64,000 nt of DNA from Brevibacillus fortis. GTDB taxonomy: Bacteria > Bacillota > Bacilli > Brevibacillales > Brevibacillaceae. Location of the stretch: positions 1 to 64,000 of the forward strand of contig NZ_PXZM01000033.1 of the NCBI RefSeq assembly GCF_003013395.1, written 5' to 3'. A program made the position numbers and the translations under genes. Each line of letters opens with the position of its first letter. Within the stretch, counting starts at the first letter, position 1. Below the pieces are notes generated by a model. It was not told the origin of the DNA, did no database searches, and saw nothing but the letters and a program-made list of their open reading frames with translations. Shown piece by piece: positions 25,179 through 33,470 of the stretch.

Positions 25179-26264
25179 TTATCTCTTCGGTTTTTTCTGT
25201 TTCATTTGAACGTTGATCTTCTTCCATTTTTCCCGTTCAGCGGCTGCAAGCCTTGCATCTTCTTTGCGTGCAAGATGTGCCAATTCGCGTTGGAGCTTCA
25301 GGTAACTGTCAAAGCGTGCCTTTTCCAATGATCCATCTCTGATGGCAGCCTGAACAGCACAGCCAGGCTCTCGCATATGCTTGCAATCATTGAAACGGCA
25401 TGTTTCTGCAATGGACTCGATATCGTCAAAGGCACCGCGGAAGCCTTCATCTGCCTCCCAGAGCTGCAGCTCCCTCATGCCCGGTGTATCGATCATCAGA
25501 GCGCCACTCGGCAATCGGAACAGCTCGCGATGTGTCGTCGTATGGCGGCCGCGGTCATCACCTTCACGCACGTCACTGACTTTTTGCATCTCCGCTCCGC
25601 TCAATTTATTGATCAACGTGGATTTGCCAACACCAGATGAACCCATCAAGGCTATCGTCTGACCCTCGCCCAGATACGGCTCGAGCTGGTCCAGTCCTTC
25701 TCCCTGCTCAGCACTGACTACGTGAACAGGTACTCCGATCGCGACTGATTCTACCTCTGCCATGCATGCATCTAGATCGTCACACAAATCTGCTTTGGAA
25801 AGTACAATCACCGGATTGGCTCCACTTTCCCACGCAAGAATGAGATAGCGTTCCATCCTGCGCAGATTCAAATCATTATTTAAAGAATTCACGAGGAAAA
25901 CTGTATCGACGTTTGCGGCCACAATCTGCTCTTCCACAGTATCCCCAGCTACTTTGCGGGAGAACTTGCTCTTACGTGGAAGAAGTCCATGGATTGAGGC
26001 TTTCTTTTCCTCTGGGCGGGCACTGATAACTACCCAGTCCCCGACAGCCGGAAAATCTTCTCGACCAGTTGCTTCATAACGAAGCTTTCCAGTTACTTCG
26101 CCCAAGAGCTCGCCATGCTCACTCCACAGACGATAAATACGTTTATGTTCGAGTGTGATACGTCCCACACTGTACCCTTGCTCTGCATAAGGGGCAAAAT
26201 GATTAGCAAAATACTCATTCCAGCCCATAGATTGCAATACTTGTTGATTGGTTATTTGATTCAC
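25179..26264 (-). CDS. rsgA: Ribosome small-subunit GTPase A
   Basis: RsgA is a circularly permuted GTPase that checks late 30S assembly. The order G4 (SKADL), G1 (GSSGVGKST), G3 (DTPGM) shows the permutation. The zinc knuckle CRFNDCKHMREPGC follows and a basic tail (KKINVQMKQKKPKR) ends it. An OB-like N-terminal domain precedes the GTPase. The start is taken as GTG 26262-26264 behind AGGGGG (361 aa). It carries the longer N-terminus seen in secondary RsgA copies of Bacillales, so it may be a paralogue of the one near prpC/prkC. A leader ORF and hairpin lie upstream. Confidence 0.9.
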   Translation of the reverse strand: MNQITNQQVLQSMGWNEYFANHFAPYAEQGYSVGRITLEHKRIYRLWSEHGELLGEVTGKLRYEATGREDFPAVGDWVVISARPEEKKASIHGLLPRKSKFSRKVAGDTVEEQIVAANVDTVFLVNSLNNDLNLRRMERYLILAWESGANPVIVLSKADLCDDLDACMAEVESVAIGVPVHVVSAEQGEGLDQLEPYLGEGQTIALMGSSGVGKSTLINKLSGAEMQKVSDVREGDDRGRHTTTHRELFRLPSGALMIDTPGMRELQLWEADEGFRGAFDDIESIAETCRFNDCKHMREPGCAVQAAIRDGSLEKARFDSYLKLQRELAHLARKEDARLAAAEREKWKKINVQMKQKKPKR

Positions 26265-26316
26265 TGCGGATTCCCCCTGCAATTGGTTAAGTAAGATGGC
26301 TTTATCGCCAAAACCA

Positions 26317-26381
26317 GTCACAGTCGAATCCTCATTTGGTGAACGGTTTTACTGTTCGCTTGAAAGGAGGATTCCTGTGAC
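26317..26381 (-). promoter_or_regulatory. 65-nt leader hairpin before rsgA
   Basis: GTCACAGGAATCCTC at 26367-26381 faces GAGGATTCGACTGTGAC at 26317-26333 (minus strand), with a small inner GAAC/GTTC pair. The 5' arm lies inside a 23-codon leader ORF, so translation of that ORF would open the hairpin. Confidence 0.6.
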
Positions 26382-26420
26382 CCCGACTACGACACTCTGA
26401 ACAAATTTGATGGCTACCAT
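26349..26420 (-). CDS. Leader ORF of 23 codons before rsgA
   Basis: The ATG at 26418-26420 has AAAGGAG nine bases upstream, stronger than the site of rsgA itself. The short hydrophobic peptide starts MVAIKFVQSVVVGVTG and ends LLSSEQ. Its last ten codons overlap the 5' arm of the leader hairpin. No similar peptide is known to me. It may be a regulatory leader or a small membrane peptide. Confidence 0.45.
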   Translation of the reverse strand: MVAIKFVQSVVVGVTGILLSSEQ

Positions 26421-26438
26421 AAAACATCTCTCCTTTAG

Positions 26439-26459
26439 CAAACCTACCATTCAGGTTTG
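26439..26459. promoter_or_regulatory. Inverted repeat near the rsgA leader promoter
   Basis: CAAACCT and AGGTTTG, seven bases apart, lie just before the leader ORF ribosome site and downstream of a TACAAT box. This is a candidate operator. Confidence 0.4.
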
Positions 26460-26509
26460 GTATCATATTTCCCAATTATTGTACCATAATGAAACAAAAT
26501 GCAACAGCG

Positions 26510-26764
26510 TTAATCTCCCCCACCGCCGCCTCCGCTATCTCCGCCACCACCACTGTCTCCACCACTACCGCTATCGCTGTCATAGCTATCCCAACGATCA
26601 CTCGAGTCGTGATTTCGATGATTGTGATTGCTGTCTACATAGAAGGCTCCGCCCCCGCCGTCTGAAGAGGAATGGGAGCGTCCGCTTCCGCCTTTAGTGG
26701 CTTTGGACGCCAAGACAAATACTACGATCAAAAACATGATGACGATGACAATGAAGAACTCCAT
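26510..26764 (-). CDS. Small membrane protein with Gly/Ser/Asp-rich tail
   Basis: An 84-aa product: one N-terminal membrane helix (MEFFIVIVIMFLIVVFVL), then a low-complexity tail of Gly, Ser, Asp and His ending in repeated GGGGD units. GAGGAAGGGCGGGG lies before the ATG. The strong compositional bias suggests an exposed flexible tail. I do not recognise the family. Confidence 0.6.
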   Translation of the reverse strand: MEFFIVIVIMFLIVVFVLASKATKGGSGRSHSSSDGGGGAFYVDSNHNHRNHDSSDRWDSYDSDSGSGGDSGGGGDSGGGGGGD

Positions 26765-26859
26765 TGTTGTCCCCGCCCTTCCTCTTTTTGAAGTTGTTTA
26801 CCTATTTAGTATAACATAGTGGAGCTGGGATAGGCTGGGGGATGGTGAATGAGCCCTGT

Positions 26860-27081
26860 TCATCCGGCAAAATGCCCTGACATAGGTGCGATTGCCAAAA
26901 TGTTTTCCAACACGAACACACGATACGCCTTCCTCATATAACAGTATGCTTTCAAGCTCCCTTTGGTTTCATCGATATGCACTACACGGATCGTACGCCT
27001 GCTAGCCTCTCCATCCTTCTTCAGATAGATGATCTCCACTGCTTGCTGCCTAGCCGCGTACCTTCTCAGCTCCTGAATCAT
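26860..27081 (-). CDS. Stand-alone WYL-domain protein, LexA-box controlled
   Basis: A 73-aa protein that is almost exactly one WYL-like domain: QAVEIIYLKKDGEASRRTIR, then LKAYCYMRKAYRVFVLENI, matching the SH3-like ligand-binding fold of PafC/YafY-type regulators but without the usual HTH. GGTGG precedes the ATG. WYL domains sense nucleic acids or nucleotides in DNA-damage and phage-defence regulators. A LexA-type box overlapping the promoter suggests induction by DNA damage. It might act as a small partner or anti-regulator; that is inference. Confidence 0.7.
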   Translation of the reverse strand: MIQELRRYAARQQAVEIIYLKKDGEASRRTIRVVHIDETKGSLKAYCYMRKAYRVFVLENILAIAPMSGHFAG

Positions 27082-27125
27082 TAGGCTGTCACCACCGCAA
27101 AATGTGTCTTCTTGTTGTTGACATC

Positions 27126-27155
27126 ATCATACCAAAAGAGAACGTTTGTTCGCAA
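27126..27155 (-). promoter_or_regulatory. Promoter with LexA (DinR) box before the WYL gene
   Basis: TTGCGA and TATGAT lie 18 bp apart (with TGG before the -10). The 14-mer CGAACAAACGTTCT (27139-27152, minus strand) matches the Bacillus SOS consensus CGAACRNRYGTTYC at 13 of 14 positions and overlaps the -35 and spacer. Confidence 0.65.
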
Positions 27156-27275
27156 GTCTTCTCATCAAAACTGTTGGAAATAGAAGCTCGCACACGCTCG
27201 TGTAGATGAACAGCACATGGTGGTCGCCATCCCTGAGATAGTGCGTAGTGCCGAAGAACTGACGTTTTCAAACAA

Positions 27276-27755
27276 TTAATCCAGATCTCTAGCCCAACTA
27301 ACTAGCTCTTCATCTTCAAAATTATATGGATCCTTGTAAATATTAGAGTAATAGTACTCTGCTTCTAGTATGTCTCTAATTTTATTGAACGTATGATTCG
27401 TTGCATCAAATCCATTACTAATTGGAGCAGTAAACGCGAGTGAACCATTATGAAATCCATCTAGAGAGCCTGAAAGTTCTTTTTTGACTATAGATTCAAC
27501 TGCTTCTATCTTTTCTTTGATAGGCTGCTCTTTGTAAATTTGAATACAGAAATTTCCACCATGCTTTATTAATTCAAAATCTCCGTTGGGATGGAGTTTT
27601 ATTGTATCTTCTTTCGCAAGGCCTAGAGCTAGCCCTGGAGATGCACATAATTTGAATTTTTGATCGCTTAGGTATTCTGCAGGAAGCTCTTCTAAAACTG
27701 TTCCCTGTGAACTTGTGCCAGCAAAAACCTTAATCAATGTTAATTTATCGTCCAT
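27276..27755 (-). CDS. DUF4265-like protein
   Basis: A 159-aa soluble protein starting MDDKLTLIKVFAG (ATG 27755, GGAG six bases upstream). The middle (EELPAEYLSDQKFKLCASPG, then LGLAKEDTIKLHPNGDFELI) has the pattern of DUF4265, small proteins often found near toxins or as stray immunity-like genes. Base composition is clearly more AT-rich than its neighbours, which suggests transfer. No toxin gene is next to it. The family call is moderate. Confidence 0.6.
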   Translation of the reverse strand: MDDKLTLIKVFAGTSSQGTVLEELPAEYLSDQKFKLCASPGLALGLAKEDTIKLHPNGDFELIKHGGNFCIQIYKEQPIKEKIEAVESIVKKELSGSLDGFHNGSLAFTAPISNGFDATNHTFNKIRDILEAEYYYSNIYKDPYNFEDEELVSWARDLD

Positions 27756-27874
27756 ACGATGCTCCACACCCCGTCACGTCTCCTACTACCATTTGTTTCT
27801 TTATTTTACCATATCAGTTTCAACAAAAAAGACATGCGCCCTAAAATGGACACATGCCTTATACTTGTTACAAC

Positions 27875-29116
27875 TCAGCGCCTTCTCAGCGCACGTCCAA
27901 ACACAATCAGAATCGGTGCCAACAAGACGGCCGCCGCAACCAAAGAAGCGCGAATCGAAAAACGGGTCCCAATCCATCCAACAGCCGGACCACCTGCAGT
28001 TTGTCCCAAGGCATTGGACTGGCCCATCATCGACAAAACCGTCGCTCGCACACTGCTCTCAATGTTCAGATTCAGCCACGTATCATACAGTGGACTGCTT
28101 AATGACTGGATCACACCGATCAACAGCAATGCAACTAACGCCCAGCTAAAGTTAGGGGACAAGGCAAAAGCAATCATCGCTGCAATTTTGAGCCCCGTCA
28201 ACGTGAACATGCCCACAATGACAACCCGCTCATTGTTCACATCCAGCCTTTTTTCAACAACGCCTACGACGATGAGGCCGAGTAAGCTTGCGAGTGCGGC
28301 AATGATTCCGAACCACATTGGCATCGAAATAGCAGCGAGCTCTGGAAAGCCAATTTCTGCGATCAAATGCGCTTCCCACAAACGGTCATACCCTTCAGAA
28401 GCTGCACCCGTAAATAGCGTCACAAACAAGATTAACATCAGAATCGGCTGACTGCGAATCACTTGGGCACCCGCAGTCCACGTCTGAATCATTTCCTTCA
28501 AGTGGGAAGCACCTTCCGTGCGTTCGCGACGAATAAAACCGGTCTCCTTCATGAACAAAATCAGAAAGACACCAAGCCCCAGATACATGAGGCCACCTAT
28601 AAGGTAAGGCAAATAGGGAGCGATTGTTGCCAATGCAACACTAAGTGCAATCCCGAGCAGATTACCAAGCAAGGAGTAGCGCTTGGCCTTCATGAAAATC
28701 GAACCGATCTTCTCTTCACCGACCTCATCCACAATCCATGCAGTATCCGCTCCACTGATAAACGTATAGCCAAGACCACTGATGACTTGCGAAAACAGCA
28801 CTAAGCCGAAAACAGAAATCAAGGGTACCCAAACATCCAGCACGTGAACGATCCCCTGCATGGCAAATCCAATTCCCAGTAAAAACATCCCGATAATGAC
28901 GGAGCGACGGCGACTGTACGTATCCGCCACTACACCTGTTATCCCTTCAAACACCAACACGGATAACTCCAATACAGTCCCGATCAATAACAACTCAAAC
29001 GGGTTAAAACCCAGTGTCACGATATAGTAAAGCGCATAGGTCGTGAACATGGTCGTATTGGCCAGGGAAGTCAAAAAACTCTTGATCGTATATACTTTTG
29101 TCGCATTCATGAACAT
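27875..29116 (-). CDS. MFS transporter (drug-efflux type)
   Basis: About 413 aa with 12 predicted helices. The cytoplasmic loop motif between helices 2 and 3 is present as GVVADTYSRRRSVIIG, and GADTAWIVDEV marks the DHA/TetA-like group that exports small molecules by proton antiport. ATG 29116 is preferred over a GTG at 29131 because of AAAGGTGG upstream, though spacing is long. It sits behind a strong promoter, a 28-codon leader ORF and a hairpin, an arrangement typical of inducible resistance genes. The substrate is unknown. Confidence 0.85.
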   Translation of the reverse strand: MFMNATKVYTIKSFLTSLANTTMFTTYALYYIVTLGFNPFELLLIGTVLELSVLVFEGITGVVADTYSRRRSVIIGMFLLGIGFAMQGIVHVLDVWVPLISVFGLVLFSQVISGLGYTFISGADTAWIVDEVGEEKIGSIFMKAKRYSLLGNLLGIALSVALATIAPYLPYLIGGLMYLGLGVFLILFMKETGFIRRERTEGASHLKEMIQTWTAGAQVIRSQPILMLILFVTLFTGAASEGYDRLWEAHLIAEIGFPELAAISMPMWFGIIAALASLLGLIVVGVVEKRLDVNNERVVIVGMFTLTGLKIAAMIAFALSPNFSWALVALLLIGVIQSLSSPLYDTWLNLNIESSVRATVLSMMGQSNALGQTAGGPAVGWIGTRFSIRASLVAAAVLLAPILIVFGRALRRR

Positions 29117-29145
29117 GGAAGCAGTATCCACCTTTTTTTAGGCAG

Positions 29146-29217
29146 ATGACGCGTTCCGCTTTCACGTACATATCGTTCCTTTACTGTCTTCTACTTAGCG
29201 AAATACGTACGCGTCAT
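29146..29217 (-). promoter_or_regulatory. Leader hairpin before the MFS gene
   Basis: ATGACGCGT (29209-29217) and ACGCGTCAT (29146-29154) are perfect 9-bp arms on the minus strand. The first is inside the leader ORF and the second ends just before the transporter's ribosome site. Ribosome stalling on the leader would affect folding here. Confidence 0.55.
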
Positions 29218-29277
29218 TCTGCCGTTCATATTTTTCCTTCCTGTGTACTTGCTTGCTCTGAATAGTGTTATTGACAT
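29191..29277 (-). CDS. Leader ORF of 28 codons before the MFS gene
   Basis: ATG 29275-29277 has GGAGGTG at ideal spacing. The peptide begins MSITLFRASKYTGRK and is basic. The frame ends 74 bp before the transporter start, and its last codons form one arm of the hairpin. This matches the layout of attenuation leaders of ermC, cat and tet(L)-type genes. Confidence 0.5.
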   Translation of the reverse strand: MSITLFRASKYTGRKNMNGRMTRTYFAK

Positions 29278-29306
29278 GAGATACACCTCCGAAAGTAATT
29301 ATAGCT

Positions 29307-29335
29307 ATTATAGAATTATTTTAATTTCCACACAA
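29307..29335 (-). promoter_or_regulatory. Sigma-A promoter of the MFS leader transcript
   Basis: TTGTGT and a perfect TATAAT are 17 bp apart on the minus strand, 30 bp before the leader ORF. Confidence 0.7.
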
Positions 29336-29375
29336 TGAAAAAAAGCTGTGCAGCATTGGACACACTGCACAGCTT
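29336..29375 (-). terminator. Terminator of ycnJ-ycnI
   Basis: AAGCTGTGCAG pairs with CTGCACAGCTT over 11 bases and is followed by a T run. Confidence 0.9.
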
Positions 29376-29388
29376 TATTATGAAGCAC

Positions 29389-30012
29389 TTACGCTTTTTT
29401 TCTAAACAGGCCAACGATGGAGATCAGCAACGCCAAACCGGAAAGTACCAATGGCAAGGTATTGTTGCTGCCGGCACTCGCAGTTTCTGTAGAAGGAGCA
29501 GTTGCCGGCTTTTGTTCTTGTCCATGCTCATGTCCTGCTTCGCCTACACCAGCCTTAATGGTAGTGACAGACGCTGGCGTTTTGGAATCCTTGTCTCCTG
29601 TCCATTCCACAACTTCACCGTTTGCATAGGTCTGATAAGCCTTCCAAGCCAATTGTCCTTCTTCTTTCGGGTTTGCCCCAACAAACGCGAACTCTTGGAA
29701 CTCATGCGCCTTGATTCCGCCTTCTGTTGCTGTCCACACCAGCGCTGTGTTCACACCATCTTTATCTTTTTCGAACTCGTAGGTCCAGCCCGGAATCGGT
29801 TGAACGGAATTTACCTTCACACCTGCCGGGAATTCCAGCTTCACTTTTGTCGTGTTGACGTCTTTTTCTACTGGGACACGCACAGAGTATTTTTCATAGG
29901 AGCCTGTAGTAGTCTCTTTCGGATATACGTTCACATGTGCTTGTGCTGCTTGCGCCAACGTCAAAACTGCACCTGCTACCAGTACACTGCTCATCCATTT
30001 TGTCATTTTCAT
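29389..30012 (-). CDS. ycnI: YcnI-type copper-binding membrane protein (DUF1775)
   Basis: A 207-aa exported protein: signal peptide to about residue 25 (ending AQA), then HVNVYPKE. The new N-terminal His is a known copper ligand of the YcnI family. The DUF1775 beta domain spans about 26-155 (GWTYEFEKDKDG). A His-rich linker (AGHEHGQEQ) and a C-terminal membrane anchor (LPLVLSGLALLISIVGLF) with basic end follow. It lies directly after ycnJ, as in the B. subtilis copper operon, and probably hands copper to or from YcnJ outside the membrane. Confidence 0.92.
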   Translation of the reverse strand: MKMTKWMSSVLVAGAVLTLAQAAQAHVNVYPKETTTGSYEKYSVRVPVEKDVNTTKVKLEFPAGVKVNSVQPIPGWTYEFEKDKDGVNTALVWTATEGGIKAHEFQEFAFVGANPKEEGQLAWKAYQTYANGEVVEWTGDKDSKTPASVTTIKAGVGEAGHEHGQEQKPATAPSTETASAGSNNTLPLVLSGLALLISIVGLFRKKA

Positions 30013-30027
30013 CGTATGAGATCCTCC

Positions 30028-31302
30028 CTAGTTTGAGTCTGTTTGAATTACGTCCTGATTATTTGTCGTAGCAGTCGGGTAGTTGATCTGGCTCATCCAA
30101 AGTCCAGCCAGAACAGCGACAATCCCGAATACAATCTCCCAACGCAAGTAAGAGACCTGCAAGGAGTTTTTCGTCCGCCAACGTCTCGTTTGCCTAAAGG
30201 CTAGAAGAAGCATGAGGCAGACACTTACCATTTTTCCGTATAACAGATAGCTCCATGCCGTTGCACTCTGGAAAATGCTCATGACATCCGTCTGTACGAT
30301 GACCATGACAACGCCCGTCACGACGGCAAGTACAGCCGCCACGGCAACTGTCTGCAAAAAGAATCTCTTGAACGACTCCTGTCCTCGTTCAGCCGTTTTG
30401 ACTGTAAATAGCAAGTAGGCAAGTGCCCCCATCCACACAGCGACCGTCAAAACATGCAACAGTCTTAGCACAATGGACAGCCAGACAGGAGCAATGCCCC
30501 ATGCATGACCGCCAAAAGCTTGCGCGCTGATCAGGATAATCCAGATTCCCACATACCAGCCGGACACCATATTGGGGATCGCGACCAATAGCAGTAACGC
30601 AAAGGACACCAGCAGCATGATCGCAAACGGAGACTGACTGAGTAAATTCCCGTCCATTTGCCACAGTGCTTGCGTAAGTGATACAGCGGTTAACGATTCG
30701 TCATACAAGAACCACAGAAAGATAAGTCCGATAATCGCCAAACCCCATCCGATTTGCCTGCCAATCCCGATCAGCTGGGCAAGCGAAGGCAAGCCATGAC
30801 GCTGTGCTGCCCACGCTACCAGATACAAGCCGCCCCCTACGAGAATAATTCCTTGCGCTAGATAGCGGTACATGATCAAGTAGCTTGAGTCTGCTTTTTG
30901 CTCACTTGGCGGCACCACGACCGCACTTTTTTGTCCGATGGAAAACGTGAGCATTTCTTCGATCGGATGTCCGTCCTCGGAGACTACCGACACGATTACG
31001 GAATATGTCCCTTCAGCCAAATCGCTCGGCAGCTTCGCATTCACTTGTGAGGCATCGCCCGGCTGCAATGTCGGCCGCTCCATCCTTATTTCCTTGCCAT
31101 CCCAGTCAAATAAGCGCACGTTAACAAGATCGGGCTCCAACGTTTCGGTAAACCGCGCAGATATTTGTCCTGGGTTCGCCTTTAGTACCTCACCATCTTG
31201 CGGCGAGCTGCTCATCAAGCCAGCATGGGCGAAAGCAGTCGTCATACCCGTTGTCAGTACAAGTAAGAAGGCGAGCAAAAACGCAACCGCATAATGTCTC
31301 AT
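30028..31302 (-). CDS. ycnJ: YcnJ-type copper protein (CopC-CopD fusion)
   Basis: About 424 aa. A signal peptide is followed by a CopC domain whose mature start AHAGLMSSSPQDG supplies the copper His, with a second site in EDGHPIEE (about residues 110-117). A CopD region with about eight membrane helices ends in a polar tail. YcnJ takes up or moves copper under copper limitation in B. subtilis. The start is taken at ATG 31302 (GGGTG upstream); a GTG at 31314 is also possible. The repressor gene ycnK is not adjacent here. Confidence 0.9.
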   Translation of the reverse strand: MRHYAVAFLLAFLLVLTTGMTTAFAHAGLMSSSPQDGEVLKANPGQISARFTETLEPDLVNVRLFDWDGKEIRMERPTLQPGDASQVNAKLPSDLAEGTYSVIVSVVSEDGHPIEEMLTFSIGQKSAVVVPPSEQKADSSYLIMYRYLAQGIILVGGGLYLVAWAAQRHGLPSLAQLIGIGRQIGWGLAIIGLIFLWFLYDESLTAVSLTQALWQMDGNLLSQSPFAIMLLVSFALLLLVAIPNMVSGWYVGIWIILISAQAFGGHAWGIAPVWLSIVLRLLHVLTVAVWMGALAYLLFTVKTAERGQESFKRFFLQTVAVAAVLAVVTGVVMVIVQTDVMSIFQSATAWSYLLYGKMVSVCLMLLLAFRQTRRWRTKNSLQVSYLRWEIVFGIVAVLAGLWMSQINYPTATTNNQDVIQTDSN

Positions 31303-31413
31303 GTTGTCTGTCACCCTATCACCTGCTTCCTTATTTCGTCCTTAATCCTATCAAAATAGTACGAGAATCTATATGGCTCCATCGGGCTATCTGATGTGGC
31401 AAAGTGTTGAAAA

Positions 31414-31454
31414 CAAAAAAAGGCATGTTCGGTAAATCTCTCCGATTCCATGCC
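31414..31454 (-). terminator. Terminator of the alpha/beta hydrolase gene
   Basis: GGCATG/CATGCC with an inner TCGG/CCGA pair, followed by seven T on the minus strand. Confidence 0.85.
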
Positions 31455-31467
31455 ACTTCAAACTGTA

Positions 31468-32301
31468 TTAGGATGTTCTTACAGTGCTTTGTGCGAGGAA
31501 TTCCAGAACGAGTTTGTTGAATACCTCAGGTTGATCCATCGGTGGAATATGGGCGGAGTCAGGCAGGATGACCTTTTGTGCGCCCGCAATGCGTCCAGCC
31601 AATTCGTCGGCGATTTGCAAAAATTCGATGTAATCCCGCTCTCCCGCTATGACGAGTGTAGGTGCTTTTATTTCCTCCAATCGCTCCCGAGGAGAGGGGG
31701 ACAGTGCCGTAAATCCAGCACCAAACTCCGGTAAGGAAAAGGCGTGCTCGGTCATTTGCAAGAACAGTTCACGCGCTTTGGCTGCTTGCTCGTTTACCGG
31801 TTGTTCAGGACCGTCGAACCACATCTGCCCCGTCATCTCCAAAGCTTCCGCAGTCGTCCCGGTTTGACACACCTGATTGAATCGCTCCACATCGTGCAGC
31901 CTCTGTTCACTTCTTGGATGATCAAACAAACCGGCTGAGACCAGAATCAAGCTGCTCACCATTTGCGGATAAGCAAGGGCGAACTCCTGCGCGACCATTC
32001 CCCCAAACGAAAGTCCTACCACATGCGCTTTATCGATACCAATCCCTTGCAGTACTGCTTTCACATCGTCATACACAGTAAAAGGAGTCTCAGTCGCAAG
32101 CGTTTTACCAAACCCGCGGATGTCAAAACGAACGACCTTATACGATTTCGCAAATTCTTGCATCTGTGCATTCCATAATCTTGTATCCAGATTGAAACCG
32201 TGGATCAATAGGAGCGGCTCGCCTTCCCCTGCTACCTCATAGTAAAAGCGGGCGCCATTTGCTTCGAGAAAGCCTGTTTGTACAGCTTGGCTATTTTCCA
32301 T
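31468..32301 (-). CDS. Alpha/beta hydrolase
   Basis: A 277-aa hydrolase of the 3-oxoadipate enol-lactonase/haloperoxidase-like group. The oxyanion segment is LLIHGFNLDTRLW. The nucleophile Ser is in the elbow GLSFGG (about 102), the acid is in the strand near VIAGERD, and the His is in DSAHIPP (about 255). GAGGTG lies before the ATG. It follows the ger operon without a clear terminator in the 65-bp gap, so read-through is possible. The substrate is not known. Confidence 0.85.
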   Translation of the reverse strand: MENSQAVQTGFLEANGARFYYEVAGEGEPLLLIHGFNLDTRLWNAQMQEFAKSYKVVRFDIRGFGKTLATETPFTVYDDVKAVLQGIGIDKAHVVGLSFGGMVAQEFALAYPQMVSSLILVSAGLFDHPRSEQRLHDVERFNQVCQTGTTAEALEMTGQMWFDGPEQPVNEQAAKARELFLQMTEHAFSLPEFGAGFTALSPSPRERLEEIKAPTLVIAGERDYIEFLQIADELAGRIAGAQKVILPDSAHIPPMDQPEVFNKLVLEFLAQSTVRTS

Positions 32302-32366
32302 TTTTTCTCACCTCACACTCACTATCTCACCCCCGGTTGTTGCTTGTCTATTTATTTTTGTTCCAT

Positions 32367-33470
32367 TTACCCAATGACGCCTGTACGTAAAATCTTGATC
32401 TCGACATCCACATCATATTTCGCCCTTTTCATGATTTCCCGACATTCATCTTTACTCAATTTCTTTTTCCCGCTCTTCTGACTGGCTATATTGTAGATTT
32501 CCCCAAATCCTACCGGGTCTACATCGTGTTTTCTTAACTTTTCCAGTAATTGTTCCGTCTCTTTTTTAACCGCCAGTTCGATTGCTTTTTGTACCTTATT
32601 CAACTGCTCAGGCTTTGATAAATCGATTTTTTCAGCCATTTCCTGAATCTGCGCTGTCATCTTGACTTTCACAGAAAATCTTGGTTTCTCCAAATCCAGA
32701 ACTTTCATTTGCTTTTTGCTTGAGATATGTTCAATTACAGTAAAAAGCCGCTTTTTATCAAGGGCAATGTTTATTTCCAATTCTCCCTTATTGTAACGCT
32801 CACGTAATACCTTGAGGAAAAATCCCTCCCTTGTTGTAATCTCTGCCACCAGTCGTTGATCTCGAAACAGAGCAATTTGATTAATATGTAATTCATTCTT
32901 TACTCTTTCGATATAAGGCATCACGGGATCTTTCCCGATTGCATAATAATCTTTCATAAACTCATGAAGTTTCGAGGAGATCATATTCTCTCCGTCGATG
33001 TTCTGTCGTATGGCTTGATAGAGATATATTCCAATGTTGCTATTTTCGGGATAGCGATGTGTCAAAATATCATAAGCTCGTCCTTTGGCTACTGTTAGAT
33101 AGACATTGCTTCCAATGGAAGCATCTCGCGTTAAGTTTTCCACAAGAGCAAGGATCCCTTTGCGCGCTAACTCATCGTGATAGACCACGACGCGAATTTG
33201 ACCGCCTACAATTTTTTTGGAAGACTCCCTGTTCTGTGAAAGGGTGAGCCCTTTGCTTGTATGCGCTGTGCCCGAAATCACAGTGACCAACTCACGTGCC
33301 TCCGGGTCAATTTGATAAAATACCGTGGTACCTAACAGCTGTCCGTCTTTACTAAGATCGTACCCTACTGCAACCGCCAGTCCCAATTTTTCTAATACCT
33401 GTTGCTCCCCACAGCCATTCAATAACGCGACCATTAATAAATAGTGAACAAGCAACCGTAACCTTTTCAT
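32367..33470 (-). CDS. Spore germination lipoprotein subunit C, second operon
   Basis: A 367-aa Ger(x)C protein with lipobox ALLNGC (Cys about 20) and the family core (KLGLAVAVGYDLSKDGQLLG). Its usual length contrasts with the longer C subunit at 8967. It overlaps the B gene by ATGA. As the last gene of the operon it completes a second, divergent germinant receptor, which should widen the range of germinants sensed. Confidence 0.92.
   Translation of the reverse strand: MKRLRLLVHYLLMVALLNGCGEQQVLEKLGLAVAVGYDLSKDGQLLGTTVFYQIDPEARELVTVISGTAHTSKGLTLSQNRESSKKIVGGQIRVVVYHDELARKGILALVENLTRDASIGSNVYLTVAKGRAYDILTHRYPENSNIGIYLYQAIRQNIDGENMISSKLHEFMKDYYAIGKDPVMPYIERVKNELHINQIALFRDQRLVAEITTREGFFLKVLRERYNKGELEINIALDKKRLFTVIEHISSKKQMKVLDLEKPRFSVKVKMTAQIQEMAEKIDLSKPEQLNKVQKAIELAVKKETEQLLEKLRKHDVDPVGFGEIYNIASQKSGKKKLSKDECREIMKRAKYDVDVEIKILRTGVIG

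Noticed and set aside
27089..27271. 60-codon frame upstream of the WYL gene
   Set aside because: It contains the LexA box and promoter of the WYL gene, has no ribosome site, and the sequence looks non-coding.
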